The position numbers were made by a program, and so were the translations under genes. A DNA stretch of 64,000 nt from Martelella sp. NC20 (GTDB taxonomy: Bacteria; Pseudomonadota; Alphaproteobacteria; Rhizobiales; Rhizobiaceae): the NCBI RefSeq assembly GCF_013459645.1, contig NZ_CP054861.1, positions 3,894,001 through 3,958,000 on the forward strand, written 5' to 3'. The notes under the pieces are model-generated. The model did not search any database and was not told the origin of the DNA. It saw only the letters and a program-made list of their open reading frames with translations. Positions 22,807 to 31,731 of the stretch are shown piece by piece; within the stretch, counting starts at the first letter, position 1, and the number at the start of each line of letters is the position of its first letter.

Positions 22807-24582
22807 ATGAAAATGACGACTGAAGAAGCCTTCGTGAAAACACTGCAGATGCACGGCATCGAACATGCGTTCGGCATCATCGGCTCTGCCTTCATGCCGA
22901 TTTCGGACCTGTTTCCGAAGGCAGGCATCACCTTCTGGGATTGCGCGCATGAGGGATCGGGCGGCATGATGGCCGACGGTTATACCCGCGCCACCGGCAA
23001 GATGAGCATGATGATCGCGCAGAACGGCCCCGGCATCACCAATTTCGTCACCGCCGTCAAAACCGCCTACTGGAATCACACGCCGCTTCTGCTGGTAACC
23101 CCGCAGGCCGCCAACAGGACCATCGGTCAGGGCGGCTTTCAGGAAGTCGAGCAGATGGCCCTGTTCGAGGACATGGTGGCCTATCAGGAGGAGGTGCGCG
23201 ACCCGTCCCGCATTCCCGAAGTGCTCAACCGCGTGATCCTCAACGCCAAGCGCATGAGCGGCCCGGCGCAGATCAACATGCCGCGCGACTTCTTCACCCA
23301 GGTCATCGACGTCGAGATGCCCGAGATGGTGACCTTCGAGCGGCCCGGCGGCGGCGAGGAAGCGCTGGCGCAGGCCGCTGCCCTTCTGAGCAAGGCCGAA
23401 TTCCCCGTCATTCTCAACGGCGCCGGCGTGGTGCTTTCGGGCGCCATCGGCGACACGATCGCGCTTGCCGAACAGCTCGACGCCCCGGTCTGCGTCGGCT
23501 ACCAGCACAACGACGCCTTTCCCGGCTCGCATCCGCTCTTTGCCGGCCCGCTCGGCTATAACGGCTCCAGGGCCGCCATGGAACTCGTCAACAAGGCCGA
23601 CGTGGTGCTGTGCCTCGGCACGCGCCTCAACCCGTTCTCGACGCTTCCCGGCTACGGCTTCGACTACTGGCCGAAAAACGCCAGGATCATTCAGGTCGAC
23701 ATCAATCCGGCGCGGATCGGGCTCACCAAGAAGGTCAGCGTCGGCATCGTCGGCGATGCCGGCAAGGTGGCGCGCGCGATTGCCGCGGCACTTGAGCCCT
23801 CGGCCGGTCAGGCGAACCGCGCCGAACGCAAGGCGCTGATCGCCGAGACCAAGAGCCGCTGGGCCCAGCAGCTTTCCAGCATGGACCATGAGGACGACGA
23901 TCCGGGCACGACCTGGAACGAGCGCGCCCGCGCCGCCAAGCCGGACTGGATGAGCCCGCGCATGGCCTGGCGCGCCATCCAGGCCGCCCTTCCCCGCGAT
24001 GCGATCATCTCGTCGGATATCGGCAATAACTGCGCTATCGGCAATGCCTATCCATCGTTCGAGAAGGGCCGCAAATATCTCGCCCCCGGCCTGTTCGGCC
24101 CGTGCGGCTACGGCCTGCCATCGATCATCGGCGCCAAGATCGGCTGCCCGGATACGCCCGTGGTGGGCTTTGCCGGCGACGGCGCATTCGGCATCGCGGT
24201 GACCGAGCTGACCGCGATCGGCCGCAAGGAATGGCCGCCGGTCACGATGGTGGTGTTCCGCAACTATCAGTGGGGTGCTGAAAAGCGTAACTCGACGCTC
24301 TGGTATGACGACAACTTCGTCGGCACCGAGCTCGACCTCGAGGTCTCCTATGCCGGCATCGCGCGGGCCTGCGGCCTTCAGGGCGTGCAGGCGCGCACCA
24401 TGGACGAACTGACGCAAATGCTGGCGCAGGCGGTGGAAGACCAGATGACGAAGGGCAAGACCACCCTCATCGAGGCGCTGATCAACCAGGAACTCGGTGA
24501 ACCCTTCCGCCGCGACGCCATGAAGAAGCCGGTCGTCGTCGCCGACATCGACAGTGCCGACATGCGCCCGCAGATCGTCTGA
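22807..24582 (+). CDS. xsc: Sulfoacetaldehyde acetyltransferase
   Basis: 591-residue thiamine-diphosphate enzyme. It converts sulfoacetaldehyde and phosphate into acetyl phosphate and sulfite, the common step of taurine and other C2-sulfonate degradation. The N-terminal domain holds the catalytic glutamate context DCAHEGSGGMMADGY. The ThDP/Mg site is GFAGDGAFGIAVTEL, continued by FRNYQWGAEKRNSTLWY. The sequence QAANRTIGQGGFQEVEQM is typical of Xsc rather than acetolactate synthase. AAGGAGACC precedes the ATG. Neither pta nor taurine dehydrogenase or uptake genes are visible next to it. Confidence 0.92.
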   Translation: MKMTTEEAFVKTLQMHGIEHAFGIIGSAFMPISDLFPKAGITFWDCAHEGSGGMMADGYTRATGKMSMMIAQNGPGITNFVTAVKTAYWNHTPLLLVTPQAANRTIGQGGFQEVEQMALFEDMVAYQEEVRDPSRIPEVLNRVILNAKRMSGPAQINMPRDFFTQVIDVEMPEMVTFERPGGGEEALAQAAALLSKAEFPVILNGAGVVLSGAIGDTIALAEQLDAPVCVGYQHNDAFPGSHPLFAGPLGYNGSRAAMELVNKADVVLCLGTRLNPFSTLPGYGFDYWPKNARIIQVDINPARIGLTKKVSVGIVGDAGKVARAIAAALEPSAGQANRAERKALIAETKSRWAQQLSSMDHEDDDPGTTWNERARAAKPDWMSPRMAWRAIQAALPRDAIISSDIGNNCAIGNAYPSFEKGRKYLAPGLFGPCGYGLPSIIGAKIGCPDTPVVGFAGDGAFGIAVTELTAIGRKEWPPVTMVVFRNYQWGAEKRNSTLWYDDNFVGTELDLEVSYAGIARACGLQGVQARTMDELTQMLAQAVEDQMTKGKTTLIEALINQELGEPFRRDAMKKPVVVADIDSADMRPQIV

Positions 24583-24696
24583 GACGCGCGTGCCTTGCTG
24601 GACTGCGCGTGAATATGAGCGGCCGCGTTCCCTCGCGGCGGCTCACCGCGCCAGACCCCTTCAACAGGTTCGGGCGCGCGATGCCCTGCCCCGCAA

Positions 24697-26478
24697 TCAC
24701 ATCGGGAAAAAGAGACCTATGGCGAAAACGGACGTGAAGCCGACGATGATGTTCATCGGAATGCCCATCTTGAGGAAATCGCTGAACCGATAGTTTCCGG
24801 CCCCATAGACGAGCGTGTTGGTCTGGTAGCCGATCGGCGTCGCGAAACTTGCGCTGGCGGAAAACATCACCGCGACGACAAAGGGGCGAGGATCAAGACC
24901 GAGTTGGTTGGCGAGCGTTATGACGATGGGCGTATAGACCACCGCAACGGCGTTGTTGGTGACGGTTTCCGTCAGGATGGACCCAACGAAATAGACGGCG
25001 AGCAGCATGAGAACGGGCGAAAGGTTTTCCAGCCATGGCTTCAGCATGTTGACGACCAGTTCGACCGCGCCGCTGTTCTCCAGGCCGGAGCCGACAATCA
25101 GCATCGCGAAGATCAGGACCAGAATGGATCCGTCGATGGTCTGCCATGCCTCGTCGCTGTCGATGCAGCGAAGCGCGAGAATAACCGCAACCCCCAGAAG
25201 CGCCAGAATACCGATGGGCATGACGTTGAAAGCGGCAAGCGTGACGATGCCCACCAGGGTCAGGACAGCGATCGGCGCCTGGCGTCGCCGAAAGGCGCGG
25301 CCGCCAGGTTCGGTGACGGACACGACATCGCCGACCCTCGACAGATCGCTGAACCCTTCGGTGGTGCCTTCGAGAAGCAGCTTGTCGGCCGGGCGCAACT
25401 GAACATTGGGCAAGTCCGGCCCTGCCACATGACTGGCGCGGTAGGCGCCGAGGACGCGCATGCCGACGCGCCTTCCAAGCGCCAGATCCGCGATCCTGGC
25501 GCCGGAGCTTCTGCGCGACGGCGATACGATGACCTCGGCCACGCGCAGTTCGGCATCAGGGTCCAGAACGACCGATCGCCGCAAGCCGACCTGCAGCCCC
25601 GCCTGCTCCTCGAAGGTCAGGAGCTCGGAGGTCGGGGCAATGAGGATCACCGCATCCCCCTGCTGGATGACGTGTTCGGGCAATCCGCTTCTTTCGATAC
25701 TGGTTCCGCGCCTGATGCCTGTGACGCGGATACCGGAGCGCTGAAAATCGCTGACGTCGGAGAGCGCTTTGCCGATTCCGGCATAATCGGACAGAATGGT
25801 GATCTCGGACAGAAAGGGGGTCTCTTCATTGTCGACATTCTGGTCGGAACCGCGGTGCGGCAGCAGGAATTTGCCGAGCACGAAAACCGAGACGCCGCCC
25901 ACGACCGCCGAAATGATGCCGACCGGCGCGATCTCGAAAATGGAAAACGGCTCGAGACCGTTCTGCTGCGCGACCCCGGCCACCAGAAGATTGGTAGAGG
26001 TGCCGATCAATGTGCAGGTTCCGCCGAGAATTGCCGTATAGGAAAGCGGTATCAGCAATCGGGTGGGCGCCATGCTCAGGCTCGCGGCAAGGCGCACCAC
26101 AACCGGAATCAGCACGAGAACAACCGGCGTACTGTTCATGAAAGCGGATGCCGATGCCGCGATGATGATGAAGATCGCGATCGCAAGGATCGGGCGAGAT
26201 TTGGCCTTCTCCACGATGAAGCCAGCAAGCGCGTCCAGTACCCCTGTGCGCAGCAGTGCACCGGAAACCACGAACATCGCTCCGATCGTGATCGGGGCGG
26301 AGCTGGAAAAAACCGCCATCACATCATCCGTGGGCACCAGGCCCAGGACAATGAACACCGCCGCACCGATAACCGCCGTGATATCCGGTGGATATTTCTC
26401 GATGGTGAAGGCAACGAACAGAAGCCCAAGAAGCACCAGTGCCACGATGGACGGGGAAACGCCGATGAACTCGATCAT
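24697..26478 (-). CDS. SLC13-family anion permease with two RCK_C domains
   Basis: 593 residues. Membrane helices at the N-terminus (about 1-190) and C-terminus (about 380-593) flank a cytoplasmic middle with two TrkA-C/RCK_C domains (around DVSDFQRSGIRVTGIRRG and RVGMRVLGAYRASHV). The paired SLC13 motifs are MNSTPVVLVLIPVVVRL with GTCTLIGTSTNLLV, and TETVTNNAVAVVYTPIVI with SASFATPIGYQTNTLVYG. The family carries sulfate, phosphate or dicarboxylates with Na+. It is convergent to xsc; a role in moving sulfate or sulfite is possible but unproven. GGAAG lies before ATG 26478. Confidence 0.88.
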   Translation of the reverse strand: MIEFIGVSPSIVALVLLGLLFVAFTIEKYPPDITAVIGAAVFIVLGLVPTDDVMAVFSSSAPITIGAMFVVSGALLRTGVLDALAGFIVEKAKSRPILAIAIFIIIAASASAFMNSTPVVLVLIPVVVRLAASLSMAPTRLLIPLSYTAILGGTCTLIGTSTNLLVAGVAQQNGLEPFSIFEIAPVGIISAVVGGVSVFVLGKFLLPHRGSDQNVDNEETPFLSEITILSDYAGIGKALSDVSDFQRSGIRVTGIRRGTSIERSGLPEHVIQQGDAVILIAPTSELLTFEEQAGLQVGLRRSVVLDPDAELRVAEVIVSPSRRSSGARIADLALGRRVGMRVLGAYRASHVAGPDLPNVQLRPADKLLLEGTTEGFSDLSRVGDVVSVTEPGGRAFRRRQAPIAVLTLVGIVTLAAFNVMPIGILALLGVAVILALRCIDSDEAWQTIDGSILVLIFAMLIVGSGLENSGAVELVVNMLKPWLENLSPVLMLLAVYFVGSILTETVTNNAVAVVYTPIVITLANQLGLDPRPFVVAVMFSASASFATPIGYQTNTLVYGAGNYRFSDFLKMGIPMNIIVGFTSVFAIGLFFPM

Positions 26479-26791
26479 GATCTTCCGTTCTGCTGTCCGA
26501 CATGGGAGCAAATGCCGATATTCATTTCCCAGCTTCCCAGCTTCCCAGGTTACGACGATCTGAGAAGCGAACAAACCACCCGGCGTGCGCGCCATGAACG
26601 CATTCCGCCGCTGCCTGGCGGCACGCCATACGCTCGCCCCGTGGATCGTGGCCCGCTGGAATAACATGGTGGGTTGAAATGCGTTTGTCATCACTTAACC
26701 TTGACCAACCCGCCTGCAACCGTCCACGTTGTGCTAACAGGTCGCCCCCATCCAATCTTGTTGGGGGTGGCCGCGGTACAAAATTGGAGGG
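26479..26791. promoter_or_regulatory. Divergent promoter region
   Basis: About 310 bases between the SLC13 gene and the choloylglycine-hydrolase-type gene. A hairpin CCCCCA...TGGGGG (about 26,746-26,768) lies some 25 bases before the hydrolase start region. CCCAGCTT is repeated twice in tandem at about 26,528-26,544. No regulator can be named. Confidence 0.4.
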
Positions 26792-27862
26792 ATGATTTTG
26801 AAAGCAAACAGATCGCTTTGGCGCAGCCTGACCCTGGCCGCCGCGCTTTCAGTGGCCGCGGCGCCAATCGCCGACGCCTGTACGCGTGTTGTCTATCATG
26901 GCCCCGATAATCGTATCTTGACGGCGCGCTCCATGGACTGGAGCCTGCCAATGCTATCCAATCTGTGGGTGTTCCCGCGCGGCATGTCCCGAAATGGTGA
27001 AGCGGGCGAGAATTCACTGACCTGGACATCAAAATACGGAAGCATGATTGTTTCCGGTTATGATATCTCCACCGTGGATGGAATGAATGAGGCCGGCCTG
27101 GTGGCCAATATGCTGTGGCTGGTAGCGTCCGAATATCCTGAAAATGACGGCACTACCCCCGAAATGTCGCTGGCGATCTGGGCGCAGTATTTTCTGGACA
27201 ATTACGGCAGTGTTGCTGAAGCCGTGGCTGATATGGAAAACAACCCCTTCGATGTGGTGACTGCCGACGTTCCCGATCAGCCCGGACGCTTGGCGAAAGT
27301 GCACCTTTCGCTCTCGGACGCCAACGGCGACAGCGCCATTCTGGAATGGCTGGAAGGTAAACTGGTCATCCACCATGGTCCTGAATACCGCACCATGACG
27401 AATGATCCGCCATACGACCAGCAGTTGGCGGTGGTCGATTACTGGCAGGACGTCAACCCGCGTGAGGTGCTGCCCGGCTCAACCCGTTCTCCTGATCGTT
27501 TTGCCCGTGCCGACACCTATATCGACATGGTGGTCCAATCGGATGACCCGCGTATCGCGGCGGCAGCTGCCATGAGTGTGATCCGCAACGCTTCTGTCCC
27601 TTATGGCATTACCACGCCAGAGGCGCCGAACCTGTCTACCACGCGCTGGAGGGTCGTGGCAGATCATAAGGATAAGCTGTTCTACGTTGAATCAGCGATT
27701 TCTCCGAACCTGTTCTGGGTCGATCTGAATAATCTGGATTTCTCTCCCGAAGCCGGGGTGCGGATGCTGAATTTGGGTGTAGACATGGTCGAGCTGCAAT
27801 CGGGCGAGGTTTCAGCAGATTTTACGCCTGCCGAACCTTTTCAGTTCGAGCCGGCTCACTGA
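26792..27862 (+). CDS. Secreted choloylglycine hydrolase-family (linear amide C-N hydrolase)
   Basis: 356 residues. A signal peptide (about 1-29, hydrophobic core LTLAAALSVAAAPI) ends in ADA before the first cysteine. That cysteine (ADACTRVVYHG) should become the N-terminal nucleophile of this Ntn-hydrolase family. The conserved RSMDW follows. STVDGMNEAGLVANMLWL and NASVPYG are further family segments. Relatives hydrolyse bile-salt amides, penicillin V or acyl-homoserine lactones; the substrate is not evident, and the export signal points to a periplasmic target. It lies next to the remains of an integrative element, so it may have come with it. Confidence 0.87.
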   Translation: MILKANRSLWRSLTLAAALSVAAAPIADACTRVVYHGPDNRILTARSMDWSLPMLSNLWVFPRGMSRNGEAGENSLTWTSKYGSMIVSGYDISTVDGMNEAGLVANMLWLVASEYPENDGTTPEMSLAIWAQYFLDNYGSVAEAVADMENNPFDVVTADVPDQPGRLAKVHLSLSDANGDSAILEWLEGKLVIHHGPEYRTMTNDPPYDQQLAVVDYWQDVNPREVLPGSTRSPDRFARADTYIDMVVQSDDPRIAAAAAMSVIRNASVPYGITTPEAPNLSTTRWRVVADHKDKLFYVESAISPNLFWVDLNNLDFSPEAGVRMLNLGVDMVELQSGEVSADFTPAEPFQFEPAH

Positions 27863-27892
27863 GAGCCCAACTCGAAAAAAGTTGAGCGGGTT

Positions 27893-27990
27893 CACTTGCC
27901 GAGGGACCCGCCGCCCTATTCGACGGTTCAGCGCAATTTCTACGAATGGCGCAACAGCGGTCTGTTGCAGATCATCCGCTTTCATCTTGT
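27893..27990 (+). pseudogene. IS5-type transposase N-terminal fragment
   Basis: About 30 codons give PRDPPPYSTVQRNFYEWRNS and GLLQIIRFHLVM, which match the N-terminal domain of IS5-family transposases (PPYSTVQxxFYxWR). The fragment breaks off directly into integrase-derived sequence at about 27,990. Confidence 0.65.
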
Positions 27991-28192
27991 CATGGCGCAA
28001 GGGGCCTTCCCTTCCGATCGGTCGATGGTTTTCGAACTGAACGGCAGAAGCTCATGCGCCGTGAGGAATTCTCTTTTCACGGCCTTCGCAAGAACGCGGT
28101 CATCAATCTATTGGAGGTTGGCTAAACCGAGAACCAGGCGGGGAATCTGCAACATGTCACCGCAAATGGTTCAGCATTGATGAATTTCAGAG
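27989..28192 (+). pseudogene. Integrase C-terminal remnant of an older element
   Basis: The bases here are very similar to 48,774-48,990, the 3' end of the integrase of the second element: GCGCAAGGGGCCTTCCCTTC, and later ATCAATCTATTGGAGGTTGG, are exact in both. The frame is broken by deletions. It ends in NMSPQMVQH and a stop where the catalytic tyrosine would follow. It marks the right end of an element that inserted at the same tRNA before the present one. Confidence 0.8.
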
Positions 28193-28200
28193 AGATAAAA

Positions 28201-28245
28201 TGGTGGGTGATGTAGGTCTCGAACCTACGACCCGCTGATTAAGAG
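28201..28245. repeat. attL-like copy of the tRNA-Lys(CTT) 3' end
   Basis: 45 bases identical to 49,006-49,050, i.e. the 3' part of tRNA-Lys(CTT) from CCA through the anticodon stem. The D-arm and 5' acceptor half are missing, so it is not a functional tRNA. It and the intact tRNA are direct repeats that bound the element 28,246-49,005. Confidence 0.9.
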
Positions 28246-28653
28246 AAGATGCTTCTCATAACAACGATTTGATTTCAAATGAGAAGAGTTTCCATAAGGT
28301 TATGCACATTACACGATTTTACCCAAGAACAAACAGTGAATTGATAACCGGCTCGTCTGCCTTACCCGCAACGAAAAGGCCGCTGGTCAGCTTCGAAATA
28401 CAGCCCGACCGGGATCCCTCGTCCCACAGATGACCGCTAAGCGCCTCCATTTCGGCCATTGAACTCATGTTTCCCCGGGAGCTGTCATAAATTGTTGGCC
28501 GATCTTGGCCGCCTGCGTGACGTGGCTATTTCGGTTGCAATGCCGAAAGCAATTGATCTGCTTTGCGTTCTTAGGCAGTGTCGATAAATTTCTGAATCGA
28601 GATTTGGCATTTTGGGGACTCCCAAATCACGGCTTGGTTTGTAGACAGGGGCA
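28246..28653. other. Left end of the second element, no clear gene
   Basis: AT-rich near the attachment repeat. A 49-codon minus-strand frame (28,319-28,468) begins MSSMAEMEALSGHLWDEGSR but has no recognisable family. The part 28,560-28,653 may be the terminal region of the insertion sequence that follows. Confidence 0.35.
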
Positions 28654-28860
28654 ATGATCGATATTTCCACCATCAAGCTCCGGTATGAGGCAGTCAGCCC
28701 AGTGCTGGACGAGTTCGGTCGCCGGCGCTTTGCGGCGGCGGAAGCGCTGGCTGCGGGCTGGGGCGGCGTCGCTGCGGTGAGTGCGGCAACCGGGATCGCG
28801 CGCAGCACCATTGGCTACGGACTGCGCGAACTGCGTGGCACGGCTCCGGATTCAGCGCCA
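28654..28860 (+). pseudogene. ISAzo13-type transposase N-terminal fragment
   Basis: The frame reads IKLRYEAVSPVLDEFGRRRF, then an alanine-rich segment and a helix-turn-helix ending in ARSTIGYGLRELRG. This corresponds to the N-terminus of ISAzo13-family transposases. It then runs without a gap into IS630-type sequence, so only about 70 codons are left. Confidence 0.7.
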
Positions 28861-28865
28861 CGATC

Positions 28866-29522
28866 TGGCGGCTTCTGGACCGTCACGACATGACGCTCAA
28901 AAAAAGACCGCCCATGCCGCCGAACAGGAACGCGACGATGTGAAGGCGGCTCGCCAAGCCTGGTCCGGCAGGCAAGGCGATCTCGAGATCAAGCGGCGCT
29001 CTTCATCGACGAATGCGCCACCAACACCAAGATGGCGCGCGCGAGGGGCCGTTCCAGGCGCGGCGAGCGGTGTCGTGCCGCCATTCCCCACGGCCACTGG
29101 AAGACCACGACCTTGGTCGCCGCGCTCACCAGTTCCGGCATCGATGGTCCTCGACGGAGCGATGGATGGCGATATATATTGACCGCCTATGTCGCCCAGG
29201 TGCTGCTGAAGCAGGTGCGGTCAGGCGATCTGGTGATCATGGACAACCTTCCCGCGCACAAGGTGGCGGCCGTGCGCGAGAAAATCGAAGGCGCCGGCGC
29301 AACCCTGATCTATCTGCCGGCCTATTCCCCCGATTTCAATCCCATCGAAATGGCGTTCTCGCAGATCAAGGCTCACCTCAAAAAGACTGCCGCGCGAAAC
29401 CACGACACCCTCCAGGACGCAATCGCAGCCGCCATCGACAAGGGTTCCCCCCCAAAACGCAATCAACTACTTCGCCCAAGCCGGCTATCAAATCACTACA
29501 GTGTGAGCGGATTACGCTCTAG
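28866..29522 (+). pseudogene. IS630-family transposase, frameshifted
   Basis: Pieces of an IS630 transposase are spread over three frames: ATIWRLLDRHDMTLKK, then KKTAHAAEQERDDVKAARQA, then FIDECATNTKMARARG, then HGHWKTTTLVAAL and DLVIMDNLPAHKV with YSPDFNPIEMAFSQIK (the last part of the DDE core). The C-terminus NYFAQAGYQITTV is shifted out of frame at a run of C (29,448-29,455). The right end reads TTACGCTCTAG at 29,512-29,522. It is inactive. Confidence 0.8.
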
Positions 29523-29589
29523 ATCTCGCAGTCGATGGTGGCTGGGCGCAGGTCTGACCCCAACTTTAGCGCCAGAACGGAGAAGTATT

Positions 29590-30192
29590 ATGAGCTACGC
29601 AATTATCGGCTTCGGCGAGATTGGCCAGACTCTCGCCAAGGCATTTGCCCGGAGCGGCATCAACGTTTCCGTGGCGACCACGCGCGACCCGAAAAGCTTC
29701 GCATCCGACGCGGCCGCGATCGGACCCGAAGTCACGGCCAGGACGCTCGCGGAAGCGGCAAAGGCGGACGTCATCTTCCTGGCTGTCCGTTTCGAGCAGC
29801 ATCCGGATGTCGCGAAGGCGCTCCCCTCCTGGAAGGGGAAGATCATCGTCGACGTGACCAATGCCTACGGCGTGCCTGATGAGGATCTGGGCGGACAGCC
29901 CTCGGCAAGGGTCGTCGCGCGGGCCTTCACGGGCGCAACGGTGGTCAAGGGCTTCAACCATCTGGTTGCGCGCGTCCTCGAACAGGATCCGGCGGTGCAT
30001 GGTGGCCGGCGAGTGGTGTTCCTGGCGAGCGACGACGACGACGCGGCGTCGGAAATCGGGACGCTCGCGGAAAATCTTGGCTTTGCGCCCATCAAGCTTG
30101 GCGGGCTGTCCGACGGCGGACTGCTCGTTCAGGCGCACGGAAACAGCTGGGGCCGGCTGATCTTCAAGGATCTGTTCAAGAAGGCGTCGTGA
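29590..30192 (+). CDS. NADP/F420-dependent oxidoreductase-like protein
   Basis: 200 residues, a Rossmann-fold protein of the NADPH:F420 reductase/NAD(P)-binding family. The dinucleotide motif is YAIIGFGEIGQTLAKAFARS. DVIFLAVRFEQHPDVAKAL and KIIVDVTNAYGVPDED follow, with GATVVKGFNHL typical of the FNO-like group. Relatives act as small-molecule reductases or quinone/azo reductase partners; the substrate is unknown. It is followed after three bases by a truncated SRPBCC gene, so the two may once have formed an operon. Confidence 0.8.
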   Translation: MSYAIIGFGEIGQTLAKAFARSGINVSVATTRDPKSFASDAAAIGPEVTARTLAEAAKADVIFLAVRFEQHPDVAKALPSWKGKIIVDVTNAYGVPDEDLGGQPSARVVARAFTGATVVKGFNHLVARVLEQDPAVHGGRRVVFLASDDDDAASEIGTLAENLGFAPIKLGGLSDGGLLVQAHGNSWGRLIFKDLFKKAS

Positions 30193-30195
30193 ACA

Positions 30196-30480
30196 ATGTA
30201 TGACCATGTAATCTGGCCCGAGCGGTACGACCCGAAAATCTCGGCCATCTATGCGCTCAATGACATCGACGTGAAAGCTCCGCCCGAAGTGGTCTGGAAG
30301 CTTCTCGTCAATGCAGAGAACTGGTCGCGCTATTTTCCTGCCGAAGATCAGGTCAAAATCCTAAGCGGCGGGCGGGAACTGATGCTCGGGACGCGGTACA
30401 GCCGGGTGACGGCCGGCTTTCCGATGAGCCTTGTTGTGACGGAATGCGTGCCTGGCCACAGGCTCACCTGGGCGACGTCT
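30196..30480 (+). pseudogene. SRPBCC-family protein, 3' end lost
   Basis: The first about 93 codons encode the N-terminal half of a START/SRPBCC ligand-binding fold (NDIDVKAPPEVVWKLLVNAE, NWSRYFPAEDQVK, GTRYSRVTAGFPMSLVVTEC). Homology stops at about HRLTWAT, and the frame then runs into the 3' end of the convergent acetyltransferase gene. Full-length members have about 150 residues, so the gene was cut by a rearrangement near 30,480. Confidence 0.7.
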
Positions 30481-31072
30481 CGACGCCTGCGACGCCGGTC
30501 ATGCCAAGCGGTTGACCAATTGCTGTAGCACCGGACATCCACTCGCGGCGCAGGATGGCGTATTGCATGGTGTTTTCGTAGATCGGATTGCCCGCATCGT
30601 CATTGATGAACGATACGAACTCGATGAACACGCCTTCCCGGCGCATGCCAAGCTTTTCGCAGAGGCGCTGCGAGGGCTTGTTGTGGTCTTCGACATAGGC
30701 ATAAATTCGGCGAAAGCCCTTTGCCCGGAAAAGATGGTCGAGCAGGGCCCTTGCGGCTTCGAACGCATATCCCTGACCACCGAATTGCGGATTGAGGTTC
30801 CAGCCGACCGAGGCCGTCTCGTCTTCATCTTCTCCGCCGCCGCCGCCGCCGAACAGATCGCCGATGACCTGGCCGGTCTGTTTCAGGCATATTGCCACGC
30901 AGCCCTCGTCGAGGGCGCGTTTCCTGACCTCGATCTCAGCCTCAGCCAGGTCCGCGAGCTTGAGCGAGAGGAAGCAGCGGGCCGTGGGTGCGCGCAGATA
31001 AGCGAAGAGGTCCGCTGCGTCGCCCTCCCGGAAGGGCCTGAGGATCAAGTGTTCGGTTTCAATGATCTGCAT
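30464..31072 (-). CDS. GNAT-family N-acetyltransferase
   Basis: 202 residues of the RimJ/RimL type: IIETEHLILRPFREGDAADL at the N-terminus, the acetyl-CoA region around GWNLNPQFGGQGYAFEAARA, then RRIYAYVEDHNKPSQRLCEK with LGMRREG. A glycine/acidic run (GGGGGGEDEDE) in the middle is unusual and may be a simple-sequence expansion. Such enzymes acetylate ribosomal proteins, amino acids or drugs; the target is unknown. The last codons lie on the broken SRPBCC gene, so the natural C-terminus may have been altered. Confidence 0.82.
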   Translation of the reverse strand: MQIIETEHLILRPFREGDAADLFAYLRAPTARCFLSLKLADLAEAEIEVRKRALDEGCVAICLKQTGQVIGDLFGGGGGGEDEDETASVGWNLNPQFGGQGYAFEAARALLDHLFRAKGFRRIYAYVEDHNKPSQRLCEKLGMRREGVFIEFVSFINDDAGNPIYENTMQYAILRREWMSGATAIGQPLGMTGVAGVETSPR

Positions 31073-31249
31073 GTCCAATACTCTGCAAAAGGCTGTCAAT
31101 GATGCGAACGGGAAAGGATGCAGTAGGGTATTCGCGACAATGTTGATCGGCTTCGGTTGGCCTTTTCGCCCCGTCCCCTCTGACTTCTGTGTCGCAATAT
31201 TAGGAGATTTGCGACGGAAATCGCGGATTGGGGATGCTGAGTATTCAAG

Positions 31250-31639
31250 CTACCGAATCCAGATGTAAATCCAGAACGTCACGGTAAGAGTGATCGAAAA
31301 GATAAATGTAGCGGCGGCTGAATGTCGTGATACGACAGAACCAAAGCCCTTTCCAGTATCCATGAAAAGGTGCCGGATACCTGACGCCATATGTTGGAAC
31401 ATGGCCCATGTCAGACCGATTAGGATGAGCTGGCCAAACCAGCTCCCGGCGAAAGAACAGAAGATCGCATATGGTTCCGGTCCCAGCGACAGTGACACCA
31501 GAAACCAAGTGAACATAAGCATCCCGACAACGTACAGGCCGATTCCGGTGATGCGATGCGTGATCGAGGCAATGGCCCATATCTGCCAGCGCCAGACGGT
31601 CAAATGCGGAGAGAGGGGGCGAGGTCGAGGGTGTTGCAT
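31250..31639 (-). CDS. sdhC: Succinate dehydrogenase cytochrome b556 subunit-like (lone sdhC)
   Basis: 129-residue membrane protein with three hydrophobic helices. It begins MQHPRPRPLSPHLTVWRWQI and has the conserved SITHRITGIGLY (the S/R of the quinone site) and MFQHMASGIRHLFMDTGKGF with the haem-ligand histidine region. No sdhD, sdhA or sdhB is next to it, so it is probably a supernumerary copy in the element. A TetR-type regulator is transcribed divergently. A variant subunit could change sensitivity to quinone-site inhibitors; that is speculation. Confidence 0.87.
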   Translation of the reverse strand: MQHPRPRPLSPHLTVWRWQIWAIASITHRITGIGLYVVGMLMFTWFLVSLSLGPEPYAIFCSFAGSWFGQLILIGLTWAMFQHMASGIRHLFMDTGKGFGSVVSRHSAAATFIFSITLTVTFWIYIWIR

Positions 31640-31731
31640 GGATGCTCTCAAGCCGGTGTCCACGACACCATGAATACAATTCGAATCCAAATACACTATG
31701 TATCTGGATTCGGCAATGCTAATGTCGCCCG

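Noticed and set aside
22732..24417. 561-codon minus-strand frame opposite xsc
   Set aside because: Antisense shadow in G+C-rich DNA; the plus-strand product has all the ThDP-enzyme motifs.
24904..26664. 586-codon plus-strand frame opposite the SLC13 permease
   Set aside because: It is rich in D/H/R/Q without any hydrophobic core or motif, a typical antisense shadow of a membrane protein gene.
26746..26768. Riboswitch in front of the choloylglycine hydrolase gene
   Set aside because: Only a single G/C hairpin is present, without the helices or conserved bases of a known riboswitch class.
28201..28245. Possible additional tRNA-Lys gene
   Set aside because: Only the 3' part of the cloverleaf is present; there is no D-arm and no 5' acceptor strand. 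It is an attachment repeat.
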